Positions 1-8,383 of a stretch of DNA of 64,000 nt are shown one piece after another. The position numbers and the translations under genes are program-made. The first letter of the stretch is position 1. Every line of letters starts with the position of its first letter. Location of the stretch: contig NZ_CP064703.1 of assembly GCF_023101085.1 (NCBI RefSeq), positions 1,550,001 through 1,614,000 on the forward strand, written 5' to 3'. This DNA comes from Bradyrhizobium sp. 170. Lineage in GTDB: Bacteria > Pseudomonadota > Alphaproteobacteria > Rhizobiales > Xanthobacteraceae. The notes under the pieces were generated by a model. That model did no database searches. It saw nothing but the letters and a program-made list of their open reading frames with translations, and was not told the origin of the DNA.

Positions 1-124
1 ATTCGGTCGCGACCACACCCGAGCAACTGGCGATGACGCTGAACTGGTCGGCCGACGGAGGTACCGGGCTGCGCGGGGCGTTGAGAACGTGGGCTGCCGG
101 CGCGGTGATCGTCTGGGTATGCAT
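1..124 (-). CDS. fixK2: FixK2-type Crp/Fnr regulator, N-terminal fragment (runs off left edge)
   Basis: Only the first ~41 codons are in the window. An ATG at 122-124 (minus strand) follows a good ribosome binding site (GAGGAGAT, complement of 131-138) with 6-nt spacing. The visible residues are a polar, Pro/Ala-rich leader without a cysteine cluster, as in FixK2 proteins that lack an Fe-S centre. The main evidence is position: in Bradyrhizobium, fixL-fixJ-response regulator-fixK2 lie in this order and direction. FixK2 would be activated by FixJ~P and in turn act on the TTGA-N6-TCAA boxes found across the next 14 kb. No diagnostic domain is visible, so the name is inferred from synteny. Confidence 0.75.
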   Translation of the reverse strand, partial: MHTQTITAPAAHVLNAPRSPVPPSADQFSVIASCSGVVATE

Positions 125-248
125 GTCGCCATCTCCTCGATGCGGGATGGCTTGGTTTATCGAGGAGATCTGTTCGGCGATATTTCGGACGATATCCTAA
201 GGGGGTCTACTTACGGGGTTTTACGGGTGCCGCGTCTCGCCTGATTAT

Positions 249-683
249 TCAGGACTGGCCCGTCGCGGAGCCCGGATTGATGGCGTTTCGAATACATTCC
301 ACCAAATTGTCTTCGAGATTGGGCTTGAGGAGGACCTGAAGCACCCCGGCAGAGCTGGCCTTCGCCGAAATGCTCCCGTGTGGATAACCCGTAATCATGA
401 CGATCGGCGTGCTGATGTCGAGGCCGCGCAGTCGCTGGGCAAGTTCCAAACCGTCGATCCCTGCCATCTTGTAATCCACGACGAGGCAATCCGCGCCCTG
501 CGGGATCGAAGATTCCAGCAACGCGGACCCGCTGCGGAAGGTGCGGACCTCGAAGCCCTCGGTCTCCAGCAAAAACCGCAGCGACTTCAGGACGTCGTGG
601 TCATCGTCGACGACGTAAATCAGCGATTTTTTGGGGGACGGGCCAGTCTCGGAACGGCCGAATGTGTGATGGGTATGCTGCAT
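249..683 (-). CDS. Single-domain response regulator between fixJ and fixK2
   Basis: A CheY-like receiver of about 144 aa with no output domain. The acidic pocket (VVDDDHD, residues ~24-30), phospho-acceptor Asp70 in VVDYKMAG, the Thr of MITGYP and a Lys in LLKPN are all present, so phosphorylation is plausible. I chose the ATG at 683 because the receiver fold starts soon after it; a longer frame reaches 758 but overlaps fixJ. The gene matches the ORF found between fixJ and fixK2 in Bradyrhizobium. It probably belongs to the fixLJ transcription unit. Its partner kinase and output are not shown by the sequence. Confidence 0.85.
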   Translation of the reverse strand: MQHTHHTFGRSETGPSPKKSLIYVVDDDHDVLKSLRFLLETEGFEVRTFRSGSALLESSIPQGADCLVVDYKMAGIDGLELAQRLRGLDISTPIVMITGYPHGSISAKASSAGVLQVLLKPNLEDNLVECIRNAINPGSATGQS

Positions 684-726
684 CAGTGCAGGATAGCCAG
701 TCCGCCCACGCCCATATTGACTTGGC

Positions 727-1344
727 TCAATCGTCGACGATCCCGGCCCGGATCGCAAACCTGACCAATTCCGAAAGGTTAGCCGCCTGCATCTTGGTCA
801 TGACGTTGGCCCGATAGACCTCCACCGTGCGAGGGCTGATATCGTATTCCCTGGCAATCACCTTGTTCGATTGGCCGCTCACCAGGCCCTGCATCACCTG
901 CCGCTCCCGCTGGGTGAGGGACGCGACTCGTGCGGCCATGTCGGCCGTCAGCGCTTCGCTCTTCGCGCCGCCTTCATTCTGCGAGAGCGCGGTCTCGATC
1001 ATCCCGATCAGCCGGTCATCCTCGAACGGCTTTTCGAGAAAGTCGAGCGCGCCAAGCTTCATGGCTTCGACGGCGAGCGGCACGTCGCCATGGCCGGTCA
1101 TGACGATGATCGGAAGCTTTCGGACGCTGGAGGCTCCATTGAGTTGACGCAGCAATTCCATGCCGTCCATGCCCGGCATCCTTATATCCGTGACCACGCA
1201 CCCGGCCTCCAGCTTCGGATGCTCGCTCAGAAAAACCTGCGCGGAATCGAACAGGCGCACGCTGTAGCCGGCCGAGCCGAGCAGGAAATCCAGCGAGTCG
1301 CGCATCGCCGCATCGTCATCGATGACATAAACCTTACCGCCCAT
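727..1344 (-). CDS. fixJ: Oxygen-response transcriptional regulator FixJ
   Basis: A 205-aa two-domain response regulator. Residues 1-120 are a receiver with the IDDD acidic pocket, Asp53 in [11 protein letters not shown], and the Thr/Lys switch residues (MTGHGD, EKPF). Residues ~140-205 are a LuxR/FixJ-type helix-turn-helix ([12 protein letters not shown]...SNKVIA...SPRTVEVYR). FixL~P phosphorylates FixJ at low oxygen, and FixJ~P activates fixK2. The start ATG lies 11 nt inside the 3' end of fixL, so the two are translationally coupled. Sequence, length and context all agree. Confidence 0.97.
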   Translation of the reverse strand: MGGKVYVIDDDAAMRDSLDFLLGSAGYSVRLFDSAQVFLSEHPKLEAGCVVTDIRMPGMDGMELLRQLNGASSVRKLPIIVMTGHGDVPLAVEAMKLGALDFLEKPFEDDRLIGMIETALSQNEGGAKSEALTADMAARVASLTQRERQVMQGLVSGQSNKVIAREYDISPRTVEVYRANVMTKMQAANLSELVRFAIRAGIVDD

Positions 1345-2869
1345 CAGTCACATCCTTGGCAGCACCGGCGGGCAGCGTGAAACGAAATGTTGCACCGCCG
1401 GCTTGATTTGTTTCGGCCCACATCCGGCCGCCATGGGTCTCTATGATTGTCCGGCTGATCGAAAGGCCGACGCCCATGCCTGTCTCCTTGGTGGTGAAAA
1501 ACGGCTGAAACAGGTTCACATGGGTGTCGCTGCCGAATCCATGTCCGGTGTCCGATATGGCAATTTCAATCATATCGTCCGCTACCTTGGCGTTGGAAGC
1601 GATCAGCTCGCGGTGGATCGAATTGGCCATCGCTTCCAGCGCATTGCGGAAGAGGTTGACCAGGACCTGCTGGATCTGGACCCTGTCGGCAAGCACCAGG
1701 TCGCAGGCCGGGTCGAGGTTGAAGCGCAGCAATACCCCCTGTTCGCGAGCACCGGTAAGCCCGAGCGCGCCGGCTTCCTCGGTCAGCTTCGAAAGGCTCT
1801 CGACGCGCTTCTCCGATGCCTCGCGCCCGACGAAGGTGCGCAGTCGCCGGATGATGTCACCGGCCCGGATGGCCTGTTCCGCGGCACGGTCGAGCGCGGC
1901 CTCGATCTTCGGCGCGTTGACGTCGGTGCTGTCCGCGAGCAGGCGGCGTAATCCCTTCATGTAGTTGCTGATAGCTGAAAGCGGCTGATTGAGTTCGTGG
2001 GCCAGCGCGGACGCCATCTCTCCCATCGCGCTCAAGCGCGACACGTGAACCAGTTCGGCTTGCAGTTCCTGCAGCCTTGCCTGGGTCTGCTGCTGCTCGG
2101 TGAGGTCGCGCACAAAGCCTGTGAAGTAAGGTTTCCCGGCCGATTGCATCTCGCCGATGGTGAGATGCATGGGAAATGTGGTGCCGTCCTTGCGCATCCC
2201 GGTCACGATGCGGCCGATGCCGATGATGCGGCGTTCACCTGTCTTCAAATAGCGGGCGAGATAGCCGTCATGGCGGCTGCGATCCGGCTCCGGCATCAGC
2301 TGGCTGATATTTTTCCCGATCGCTTCAGGTTCGGTGTAGCCAAATTGCCGTTCGGCGGCGCTCGAGAAAAACTGCATGATGCCGTGCTCGTCAATCACGA
2401 TCATGGCATCGGGGACCGTGTCCAGGATCGAACGGAAGTGCCGCTCGCGTATCCTTAACTCATCCTCGAAACGCTTCTCACGATCGATGTCGATCATCAC
2501 ACCGCTGAGCCGGGCAGGGGCACCATCCGGGCCGGCTAAGATGGCGCCGAGCGCGCGCACCCAATGACCCGCATCCGCATGCCGGTGCACCCTGTATTGA
2601 ATATCGAAATTGCACCCGGTTTCGATCGATTGCTGCATCGCCTTCGCGGTGCGATCGCGATCCTGCAAATCAAGCAGGGAGAGGAAATTGTCGTAATCGA
2701 TCGGCATGTCAGGTGCGACGCCGAAAAGCTTCCTTGTGGTGTTGGACCAGGTCAATTCCCGGGTCGAAAACTCAAAATCCCAGGTGCCGACGCCGGATCC
2801 CTCGGCCCCGCTGCGCACGTTCTGGTCGAGCGGATCCTGACTGCGAAAGGGTCGGTCGACGTCTATCAT
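1334..2869 (-). CDS. fixL: Oxygen-sensing haem histidine kinase FixL
   Basis: A 511-aa soluble kinase with no membrane segments. PAS-A covers ~25-130 and the haem PAS-B ~140-260. The proximal haem ligand His200 and distal-side Arg206 and Arg220 fall at exactly the residue numbers known for Bradyrhizobium FixL. HisKA has the phospho-accepting His291 ([10 protein letters not shown]), and a HATPase domain follows (N box [11 protein letters not shown] boxes DTGHGFG and GMGVGLSI). Oxygen bound to the haem inhibits autophosphorylation, and release at low oxygen starts the FixL-FixJ-FixK2 cascade that controls the downstream fix genes. The lack of membrane anchors is the Bradyrhizobium form, unlike Sinorhizobium. 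Confidence 0.97.
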   Translation of the reverse strand: MIDVDRPFRSQDPLDQNVRSGAEGSGVGTWDFEFSTRELTWSNTTRKLFGVAPDMPIDYDNFLSLLDLQDRDRTAKAMQQSIETGCNFDIQYRVHRHADAGHWVRALGAILAGPDGAPARLSGVMIDIDREKRFEDELRIRERHFRSILDTVPDAMIVIDEHGIMQFFSSAAERQFGYTEPEAIGKNISQLMPEPDRSRHDGYLARYLKTGERRIIGIGRIVTGMRKDGTTFPMHLTIGEMQSAGKPYFTGFVRDLTEQQQTQARLQELQAELVHVSRLSAMGEMASALAHELNQPLSAISNYMKGLRRLLADSTDVNAPKIEAALDRAAEQAIRAGDIIRRLRTFVGREASEKRVESLSKLTEEAGALGLTGAREQGVLLRFNLDPACDLVLADRVQIQQVLVNLFRNALEAMANSIHRELIASNAKVADDMIEIAISDTGHGFGSDTHVNLFQPFFTTKETGMGVGLSISRTIIETHGGRMWAETNQAGGATFRFTLPAGAAKDVTDGR

Positions 2870-3040
2870 GCCTTGCCTCGAACCATTCCATGCACGCCGG
2901 AAATCGTGTCCGATTATTGGGAACGCGGCGAATTATCACTAGCGTTTATCTTATTGAGAGAAAAGGCAATATCCACGAGCTGTATTGCTCCCCGGGTATC
3001 GCAAAGCCGGGTTTGCTCGTAACGGCGAAAGCTCTCCGTC

Positions 3041-3054
3041 TTGATCTAGGTCAG
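3041..3054. promoter_or_regulatory. Imperfect FixK-like box upstream of usp remnant
   Basis: TTGA-TCTAGG-TCAG differs from TTGA-N6-TCAA at the last base. It lies 84 nt before the start of the broken universal stress protein gene, in the direction expected for a FixK-activated promoter. With one mismatch in eight informative bases it could be chance, but perfect boxes are frequent in this region. Confidence 0.4.
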
Positions 3055-3138
3055 GTTCGATCTGGAATCGTTTTCTAAGGTGCAGCTCTGTGGGCAGCAC
3101 GCCCATTCGGCATTTCGACCCAAAGGGTGGAGCAGGAT

Positions 3139-3956
3139 ATGAACTACAAAACCGTCATGGTCAGTCTGGCGCTGGACCGTCCCAATGATGCCTGTCTCGC
3201 GGTGGTAGGGGATCTGGCCGAGCGATTCGGGGCGCGAATGATCGGCATTGCGGCCTCGGACGTCAAGGCGCCATTGTATTTTGCAGATGGCGGCTAGGCG
3301 CAGAAATTCCTCGATGAGGCCACGGCCGTTCGAAGGCGGTTGTCGGAGCTTGAGGCGCAATTCCGTACTGCGGTCGGGAAGCGCGCCAAGTCGGTGGAGT
3401 GGCGTTCCGTCCAGGCGATGCCAGTCCCTTACGTCGTGCACCAGGCCAGGGCCGCGGACATCCTCGTGGTAGGTGCGCGCAGCGAGGCCATTGTCGACCC
3501 CTGCGCTGCTGCGGATCCCAGCGCACTTTTGATCAAGGCCGGCCGTCCGATCATCGTCGTGCCTCCTGCGGTGGAATGGTTCGATTTCAGAAGCGTGCTG
3601 GTGGCCTGGAAGGATGTGAGGGAGGCGCACCGGGCAATACTCGATGCGCTGCCGATTCTTGCCACTGCAAAAGACATTACGGTTGCAGAAATCAGGGCGC
3701 CCATCGCGCCGATGCGTTGTTACATGTTGCGGACGTGGCGGCGTGGCTGCTTGGCCACGGTATCGTTGCGAGCACCGTGGTTCCGGAGTCAGCAGCCGGG
3801 GTGACGGAACAGCTTGATAGGATTGCGGCTGACGTCGGCGCTAGCGTTGTCATTGCCGGTGCGTATGGCCACTCACGGTTCAGCGAGTGGATTCTCGGGG
3901 GCGTGACGCGACATCTCACCAACCCATCGAACCGCTGCTCCCTGCTGTCACACTGA
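3139..3956 (+). pseudogene. Universal stress protein (UspA family), broken by stop and frameshift
   Basis: The start is ATG at 3139 after AGCAGGA. The frame has a typical UspA N-terminus (MNYKTVMVSLALD) and then hits an in-frame TAG at 3295. The same frame resumes and reads well through ADILVVGARSE and RPIIVVPPAVEW to about 3690. A one-base frameshift near 3690-3715 moves the reading to another frame that carries the C-terminal nucleotide-binding signature (VIAGAYGHSRFSEWILGGVTRHL), ending at 3956. Length (~270 aa) fits a tandem-Usp protein of the type common near FixK-regulated genes. Two independent lesions make this a pseudogene rather than a single sequencing error. Confidence 0.88.
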
Positions 3957-3958
3957 AC

Positions 3959-3972
3959 TTGATTTCAATCAA
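3959..3972. promoter_or_regulatory. FixK box upstream of CBS-domain gene
   Basis: TTGATTTCAATCAA is a perfect 14-bp palindrome of the TTGA-N6-TCAA type. It lies 57 nt before the start of the CBS-domain gene, which fits a class II Crp/Fnr activator position. The inference is microaerobic activation by FixK2. Confidence 0.85.
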
Positions 3973-4028
3973 TACCGCCGGCTGACGGTCTGATTGAATC
4001 GCACAGAATTTCGATTGAGGATCGCATC

Positions 4029-4472
4029 TTGGATAGTTTCATCGATCAGGTTGTTGCAGACCATATGACGGGCAAAGTCACGACGGTCGTGCGCGGCCTT
4101 ACACTGCGCGAACTCGGCGATCTCTTTGAACGAGAAGACTTCAATACCTACCCGGTTGAGGAAAACGGGCAGGTCGTAGGGCTTGTCTCGAAGTTCGACC
4201 ATCTTGCCTGCTTTGTCTTTACTCCGGCCCGCATGATGCCGCGTTACGACGATCTGATGAAGCGGACGGTCAACGATATCATGACCTCGGATTTCATCTA
4301 TGTCGGGACGGATACCGGGCTGACCAGGGTGCTTCAGCTCATGGTCGATCATCGCATCCGCAGCATGCCGGTGATCGACGGTGATCAGCGGCTTGCGGGC
4401 ATCATCTCTCGCGAAGACGTGATGCGGGCGTTGCAGCGAAGTGTCGGCGGCAAGGTGCAACGCGCTCTCTAA
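4029..4472 (+). CDS. CBS-domain pair protein, microaerobically induced
   Basis: A 147-aa protein made of two CBS motifs (~10-65 and ~82-140), with HMTGKVTTV and IMTSDFIYV marking each start and IISREDVMRAL ending the second. It starts at TTG (4029) behind GAGGATC. CBS pairs bind adenosyl ligands and report energy state; free-standing pairs often act on partner proteins. The perfect FixK box just upstream puts it in the low-oxygen regulon, and the broken usp gene next to it is also a typical member of that set. The partner is unknown. Confidence 0.88.
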   Translation: MDSFIDQVVADHMTGKVTTVVRGLTLRELGDLFEREDFNTYPVEENGQVVGLVSKFDHLACFVFTPARMMPRYDDLMKRTVNDIMTSDFIYVGTDTGLTRVLQLMVDHRIRSMPVIDGDQRLAGIISREDVMRALQRSVGGKVQRAL

Positions 4473-4547
4473 GTGTGCTTCCTGCCAAGGACCATCCATG
4501 CAAGCGACTATCCGGATGGAACCAAAGGTCACCTAGCTAACTCATAA

Positions 4548-5012
4548 AGTGCTGGCCGTTCCGGCAGCGCCTACACCGCCGAGCTCGGCTCGATGAAAAT
4601 GCGCGAGGAGTTCGACGCGTTGTCGACCATGGGGCTGGATCCGATCGAGCTCCTGATGCTGCCCCGGATCATCGCGCTTGCCTGCGCGCTGCCGATCCTT
4701 AGTTTCATCGGCTCGATGGCCGCACTTTATGGCGGCGACCTGATCGCGTGGTTCTATGGCGGCATGGGGCCGGCGATCTTCATTGCGCGATTGCACGAGG
4801 CCATATCCGTCACGCATTTCGAGGTGGGCATCATCAAGGCGCCGTTCATGGCGCTGGTGATCGGCATCGTCGCCTGTAGCGAGGGTTTGCGGGTGAAGGG
4901 GAGTGCCGAGTCGCTCGGTAAGCAGACCAACACCTCGGTGGTTCAGTCGATCTTCCTGGTGATCGTGCTCGATGGGTTGTTTGCGGTGTTCTTTGCATCG
5001 ATCGGAATGTAG
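4548..5012 (+). pseudogene. MlaE-type ABC transporter permease, 5'-truncated
   Basis: The frame opens after a stop at 4545 and begins inside the conserved MlaE core (GRSGSAYTAELGSMKMREEFDAL), then reads to a normal C-terminus with hydrophobic segments (IIALACALPILSFIGSMAAL, IFLVIVLDGLFAVFFASIGM). Family members are longer, so the N-terminal part, including the first membrane segments, is missing. An internal Met at 4593 could start a 139-aa remnant, but the core motif lies before it. The genes behind it are also broken, so the whole Mla-like lipid-transport operon is dead. Confidence 0.85.
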
Positions 5013-5014
5013 CG

Positions 5015-5790
5015 ATGCAGGAAGCGGACGGACAGTTTGCGATACGCGTGCATGACCTTGTGGTCGGCTTCCGTCGCCATGTCGTGATCGATCATCTTGA
5101 TCTCGATGTGCGCCGGGGGAGATCCTCGGCCTGGTCGGCGCTTCCGGCGGCGGCAAGTCGGTGCTGATGCGCACCATCATCGGCCTCATTCCGCGGCAGG
5201 AAGGCGAGATCGAGGTGATGGGGGCGACAATTGGTGGCAACCATGACCGCACCTCGCGAAGCGCCGCCGGGCGATGGGGCATCCTATTTCAGCAAGGCGC
5301 GCTGTTTTCCTCGCTTACCGTGCGGCAAAACATCCAGTTTCCGTTGCGCGAAAATCTCATGCTGTCGGATGAACTGATGGACGAGATCGCCACCGCCAAG
5401 CTCGAAATGGTCGGGCTCAGCCGGAGGACGGCGACAAGTTTCCGTCCGAATTATCCGGAGGCATGACCAAGCGGGTGGCGCTGGCGCGTGCGCTCGCACT
5501 CGATCCCGCGATCGTGTTTCTCGACGAGCCGACTTCGGGCCTCGATCCGATTGCGGCGGGCGATTTCGATGCCCTGATTAAGACATTGCAGAAAACACTA
5601 GGGCTGACGGTGTTCATGATCACCCATGATCTTGCCAGTCTGAATACCGTTTGCGACCGCGTCGTGGCACTCGCCGACGGCAAGATCGTCGCCATCGAGC
5701 CGATGCGCGAACTGCTCCAATCCGCATCCGTGGGTGCGGGCCTATTTCCAGGGCAAGCGTTCCCAGATGCTGCAATCCAAAGCGAGCTAG
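5015..5790 (+). pseudogene. MlaF-type ABC transporter ATPase with several frameshifts
   Basis: The ATG at 5015 follows the mlaE stop by 2 nt. The reading is recognisable in pieces: VHDLVVGFRRHVVIDHLDLDV, a frameshift at ~5118 (one G too few before GEILGLVG), Walker A (GASGGGKS) and GILFQQGALFSSLTV, a second frameshift at ~5425 (one base missing), signature LSGGMTKRVALARAL, Walker B VFLDEPTSGLDP and H-loop MITHDLAS, then a third frameshift at ~5725 before the C-terminal tail. Every catalytic motif survives, but not in one frame, so decay looks recent. Confidence 0.88.
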
Positions 5791-5793
5791 ACC

Positions 5794-6885
5794 ATGGAAA
5801 CCCGCGCTCCCTTCGTCGTTGTCGGCGCCTTCGTGCTGGCGGCGATCGCCGCCGTATTTGGCTTCATCTACTCGCTGCACAATGCCGGTGGTCTCGGTCC
5901 GCGCGCGACCTACCACGTCCAGTTCGAAGGCTCGGTGCCCGGGCTGTTGGTTGGCGCTGCGGTGCTGTTCAACGGCATCCGCGTCGGCGAAGTCTCCGAG
6001 CTCGGTCTCGCGCCGGGTAAACCGCGCGGCGTCAATGCGACCATTTCGGTGGCTTCGACGGTAGCGGTACGCGCCGACACCAAGGTCGGTCTGGAATTCC
6101 AGGGCCTGACTGGCGTTCCCGTTATCACGCTGGAAGGCGGTATGCTGGTTGCCAATACCGGCAAGGTGCCGACGCTTATTGCCGACCCCGGTGCCGGGCA
6201 GGGCATGTCGCAGGCTGCCCGTGACGCGCTGCGCAAGGTGGATTCGGTGCTGACGGAGAATTCCGGCGCGCTGAAGGACACCATCGCCAATTTCAAGTGT
6301 TTTCGGAAGGCCTTGCCCGCAACGCCGGCAAGCTCGACGGCATCGTCGCCGGCCTCGAACGTATGACCGGCGTGACCGCGCCGCCGGTAAAGATCACCTA
6401 TGATTTGCGCGCCCTGCAAAATCAGGGACCGGCGGGCAAGACGGTGAACGTGCAATGGGCGATCCCGGAGCCCACGGCGGTCGCAGACCCAGCGATTTCT
6501 TTTCTCGCCGGCACAGGACCATCCAGGGTTTGCCGAAGCGATGTGGGCCGATTCGCGTCCAAAACTGTTGCAGGCAAGGCTGATCGAGAGCTTTGAGAAC
6601 TACGACCTCGCGCATGCGCCGCTGTGCATGGCGGACATAGGCCAAACCAAATTCCAGCTTGTGATCGACGTCCGCCGGTTCCGTACTGTGGTCGATGCGA
6701 AGCCTTCAGCCGAACCGCTTTGTCGGCGAGGATCATACAAGAGCGGTAAGGTCGTCGCGGCACGCCTGTTCGAGGAAAGTGAGAAGTTCGACCAGGTAGA
6801 GCCGCCAGAAGCCGCCGCTGCGTTCAGCGATGCATTCGGCCGGATTGCGAAGAACGTGATCGCCTGGACGGTGGCGGCTTTGTAG
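5794..6885 (+). pseudogene. MlaD-type substrate-binding protein fused to auxiliary domain, frameshifted
   Basis: It starts at ATG 5794, 3 nt after the ATPase. An N-terminal anchor (FVVVGAFVLAAIAAVFGFIYSL) is followed by the MlaD/MCE domain (VQFEGSVPGLLVGAAVLFNGIRVGEV, GLTGVPVITLEGG). A one-base deletion at ~6298 shifts to the frame with LARNAGKLDGIVAGLERMTG. Another disruption at ~6490-6540 returns to the first frame for an ABC-transport-auxiliary domain (KLLQARLIESFENYD, VVAARLFEESEK, DAFGRIAKNVIAW). I read it as one fused gene of roughly 360 codons. With the permease and ATPase it formed an outer-membrane lipid or solvent-tolerance importer that no longer works. Confidence 0.82.
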
Positions 6886-6889
6886 AAAG

Positions 6890-7207
6890 CTATTCCAGCG
6901 TCTTCAGATACGACAACAGGTCGTGAATCTGGTCGGGATCGAGCTGGAACTCCGGCATGGTCGGATGCCCGGTCTGGATGCCCTCGGCGAGCGACTCAGC
7001 CAAATTCTCTATCGGATAGCGCTTGTGCAATATCCGGAACGGAGGCGCTATCTTTAGCGGGCTTTGGCCCACGCGGTCGACGGCGTGACATCGTGCACAA
7101 TTATTGAGTGCAAATGTCTTGCCGCGCTGTTCGTCAGGTGAAGCGGCGAGGGCCGGCGTCAACGCGATGAACGCAAAAGCGATAGGCCTCAAAATTCGTT
7201 CGATCAT
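6890..7207 (-). CDS. Small periplasmic c-type cytochrome
   Basis: A 105-aa class I cytochrome c. Residues 1-21 form a Sec signal peptide (ending ALAASP). The haem site is C37-A-R-C40-H41, and the axial Met is in HPTMPEFQLDP, with the usual C-terminal helix (IHDLLSYLKTLE). I start at ATG 7207 because the signal peptide begins there; the open frame runs further upstream without protein-like sequence. It is divergent from the FNR-like regulator, and a perfect FixK box lies 67 nt upstream. It is probably a microaerobic electron carrier; its partner is not shown. Confidence 0.9.
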   Translation of the reverse strand: MIERILRPIAFAFIALTPALAASPDEQRGKTFALNNCARCHAVDRVGQSPLKIAPPFRILHKRYPIENLAESLAEGIQTGHPTMPEFQLDPDQIHDLLSYLKTLE

Positions 7208-7273
7208 TGCAGCGTCCACTCTGGCGGGTTTCCAGACATCGACGGCACAGTGCAGGTTTATTCGAGAACCCAA

Positions 7274-7287
7274 TTGATCTCGATCAA
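7274..7287. promoter_or_regulatory. FixK box between cytochrome c and FNR-like genes
   Basis: TTGA-TCTCGA-TCAA is a perfect match. It lies 67 nt upstream of the minus-strand cytochrome start and 107 nt upstream of the plus-strand regulator start, so one site may serve one or both divergent promoters. Confidence 0.85.
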
Positions 7288-7393
7288 CTGGCCTGCCGTG
7301 GATCCTTTAAAATGGAACGCGTCTCAGCGGTCGTTGAGTAGCCGGCCTATGACCGCGGGATGCAATTGCCGGTCGGTCGAATGGACAGAGAAC

Positions 7394-8107
7394 ATGATCC
7401 GAACTATCTCGCCATTACGCGCCAATTTCGGTCGTTGCACGGCCTGCGCTGTACGGTCGCTCAGCATCTGCGGCGCGCTTGACGAGACAGATCTTGTCGA
7501 ATTCGAGCGAATAGCCCGCCAGGTTCATTTGGCGCCCAGCGAAGCGCTGTTCTCTGCGGGCCAGGTTGCCAGCTCGGTTCACAATCTGACCGCGGGTGTT
7601 GCGCGTCTGTACAAGCTGCTGCCAGATGGGCGGCGGCAGGTAATCGGATTTGCACTGCCGGGAGATTTTCTCGGCACCATGCCATCTATTCGCTACAGCT
7701 ATTCGGCGGACGCGATTAAGCGTGTTTCGGCGTGTCGCTTCCCCGTGGATGCCTTTAAACATTTTATCGAGCAGCGGCCACACTTTCTGCTCCGGATCAA
7801 CGAATTCGCGTCACGCGAACTGATGCTGGCGCAGCAACAGATGCTGCTGTTGGGGCGGCGCACGGCGGAGGAGAAGGTCGCAGCCTTCCTGGTCGGCTGG
7901 CGGGCGCGGCTGGCCCATATCGGCGACGAGCGGCAAACTGTTTCCTTGCCTATGAGTCGGCAGGATATCGCGGACTATCTCGGGCTGACGATCGAGACGG
8001 TGAGCCGGACGTTGACCCGATTCGAGCGCGAAAAGATGCTTGTTATCGTCAGCGGAGGCGTGCGCCTGCTCGATTGCCCACGTGCCGAGGCGATGGCCGC
8101 GGCGTGA
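7394..8107 (+). CDS. fixK1: FNR-like Crp/Fnr regulator with N-terminal Fe-S cysteines (FixK1/AadR type)
   Basis: A 237-aa Crp/Fnr protein. The start at ATG 7394 gives a normal FNR length and places Cys15, Cys18 and Cys26 (C-X2-C-X7-C) at the N-terminus, as in oxygen-sensing FNR; a fourth ligand would be an internal Cys. The cyclic-nucleotide-like barrel spans ~30-140 and the HTH ~180-215, with ETVSR in the recognition helix, which matches the TTGA half site. It differs from FixK2, which lacks the cluster, so this one probably senses oxygen directly. Known relatives are FixK1 of Bradyrhizobium and AadR of Rhodopseudomonas. The symbol is by similarity and position only. Confidence 0.85.
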   Translation: MIRTISPLRANFGRCTACAVRSLSICGALDETDLVEFERIARQVHLAPSEALFSAGQVASSVHNLTAGVARLYKLLPDGRRQVIGFALPGDFLGTMPSIRYSYSADAIKRVSACRFPVDAFKHFIEQRPHFLLRINEFASRELMLAQQQMLLLGRRTAEEKVAAFLVGWRARLAHIGDERQTVSLPMSRQDIADYLGLTIETVSRTLTRFEREKMLVIVSGGVRLLDCPRAEAMAAA

Positions 8108-8134
8108 AACCATCTTAAGCGGTAACCCATCTAT

Positions 8135-8148
8135 TTGATTCAGCGCAA
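8135..8148. promoter_or_regulatory. FixK-like box upstream of small membrane protein and hemN
   Basis: TTGA-TTCAGC-GCAA keeps the left half site and GCAA on the right, a variant seen in FixK2 targets. It lies 52 nt upstream of the 46-aa ORF, which is followed 43 nt later by hemN, so it could drive both. Confidence 0.6.
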
Positions 8149-8199
8149 AGACGATTTGCGTGAAGCAGGCATTGTTCCTCCATCACAAGGAGATCACCT

Positions 8200-8340
8200 A
8201 TGCCCGCTGATTCCATGCTCGTTGCCGCAGGCGTTGTCCTGATGTTCGTCGTCTTTGCTGCCGTTCTGGCGTGGGGCGATTTTCAGACCCGCCCCAAGCA
8301 ATTGGCCCAACAGACTGACGCCAGGCGCCGGCCTTTCTGA
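8200..8340 (+). CDS. 46-aa single-pass membrane protein upstream of hemN
   Basis: A short ORF not usually called by length filters. The ATG at 8200 follows a strong ribosome binding site (AAGGAGAT, 8188-8195). Residues ~7-25 (VAAGVVLMFVVFAAVLAWG) form one membrane helix, followed by a short basic, Gln-rich cytoplasmic tail. Size and layout recall CcoQ/FixS-like accessory peptides, but no motif is shared. A FixK-like box precedes it and hemN follows, so it is probably co-induced in low oxygen. Function unknown. Confidence 0.7.
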   Translation: MPADSMLVAAGVVLMFVVFAAVLAWGDFQTRPKQLAQQTDARRRPF

Positions 8341-8383
8341 CCCGAGGCATCCGGTCAAGTAGTCTGGCGAAGAGAGCCCTGCC

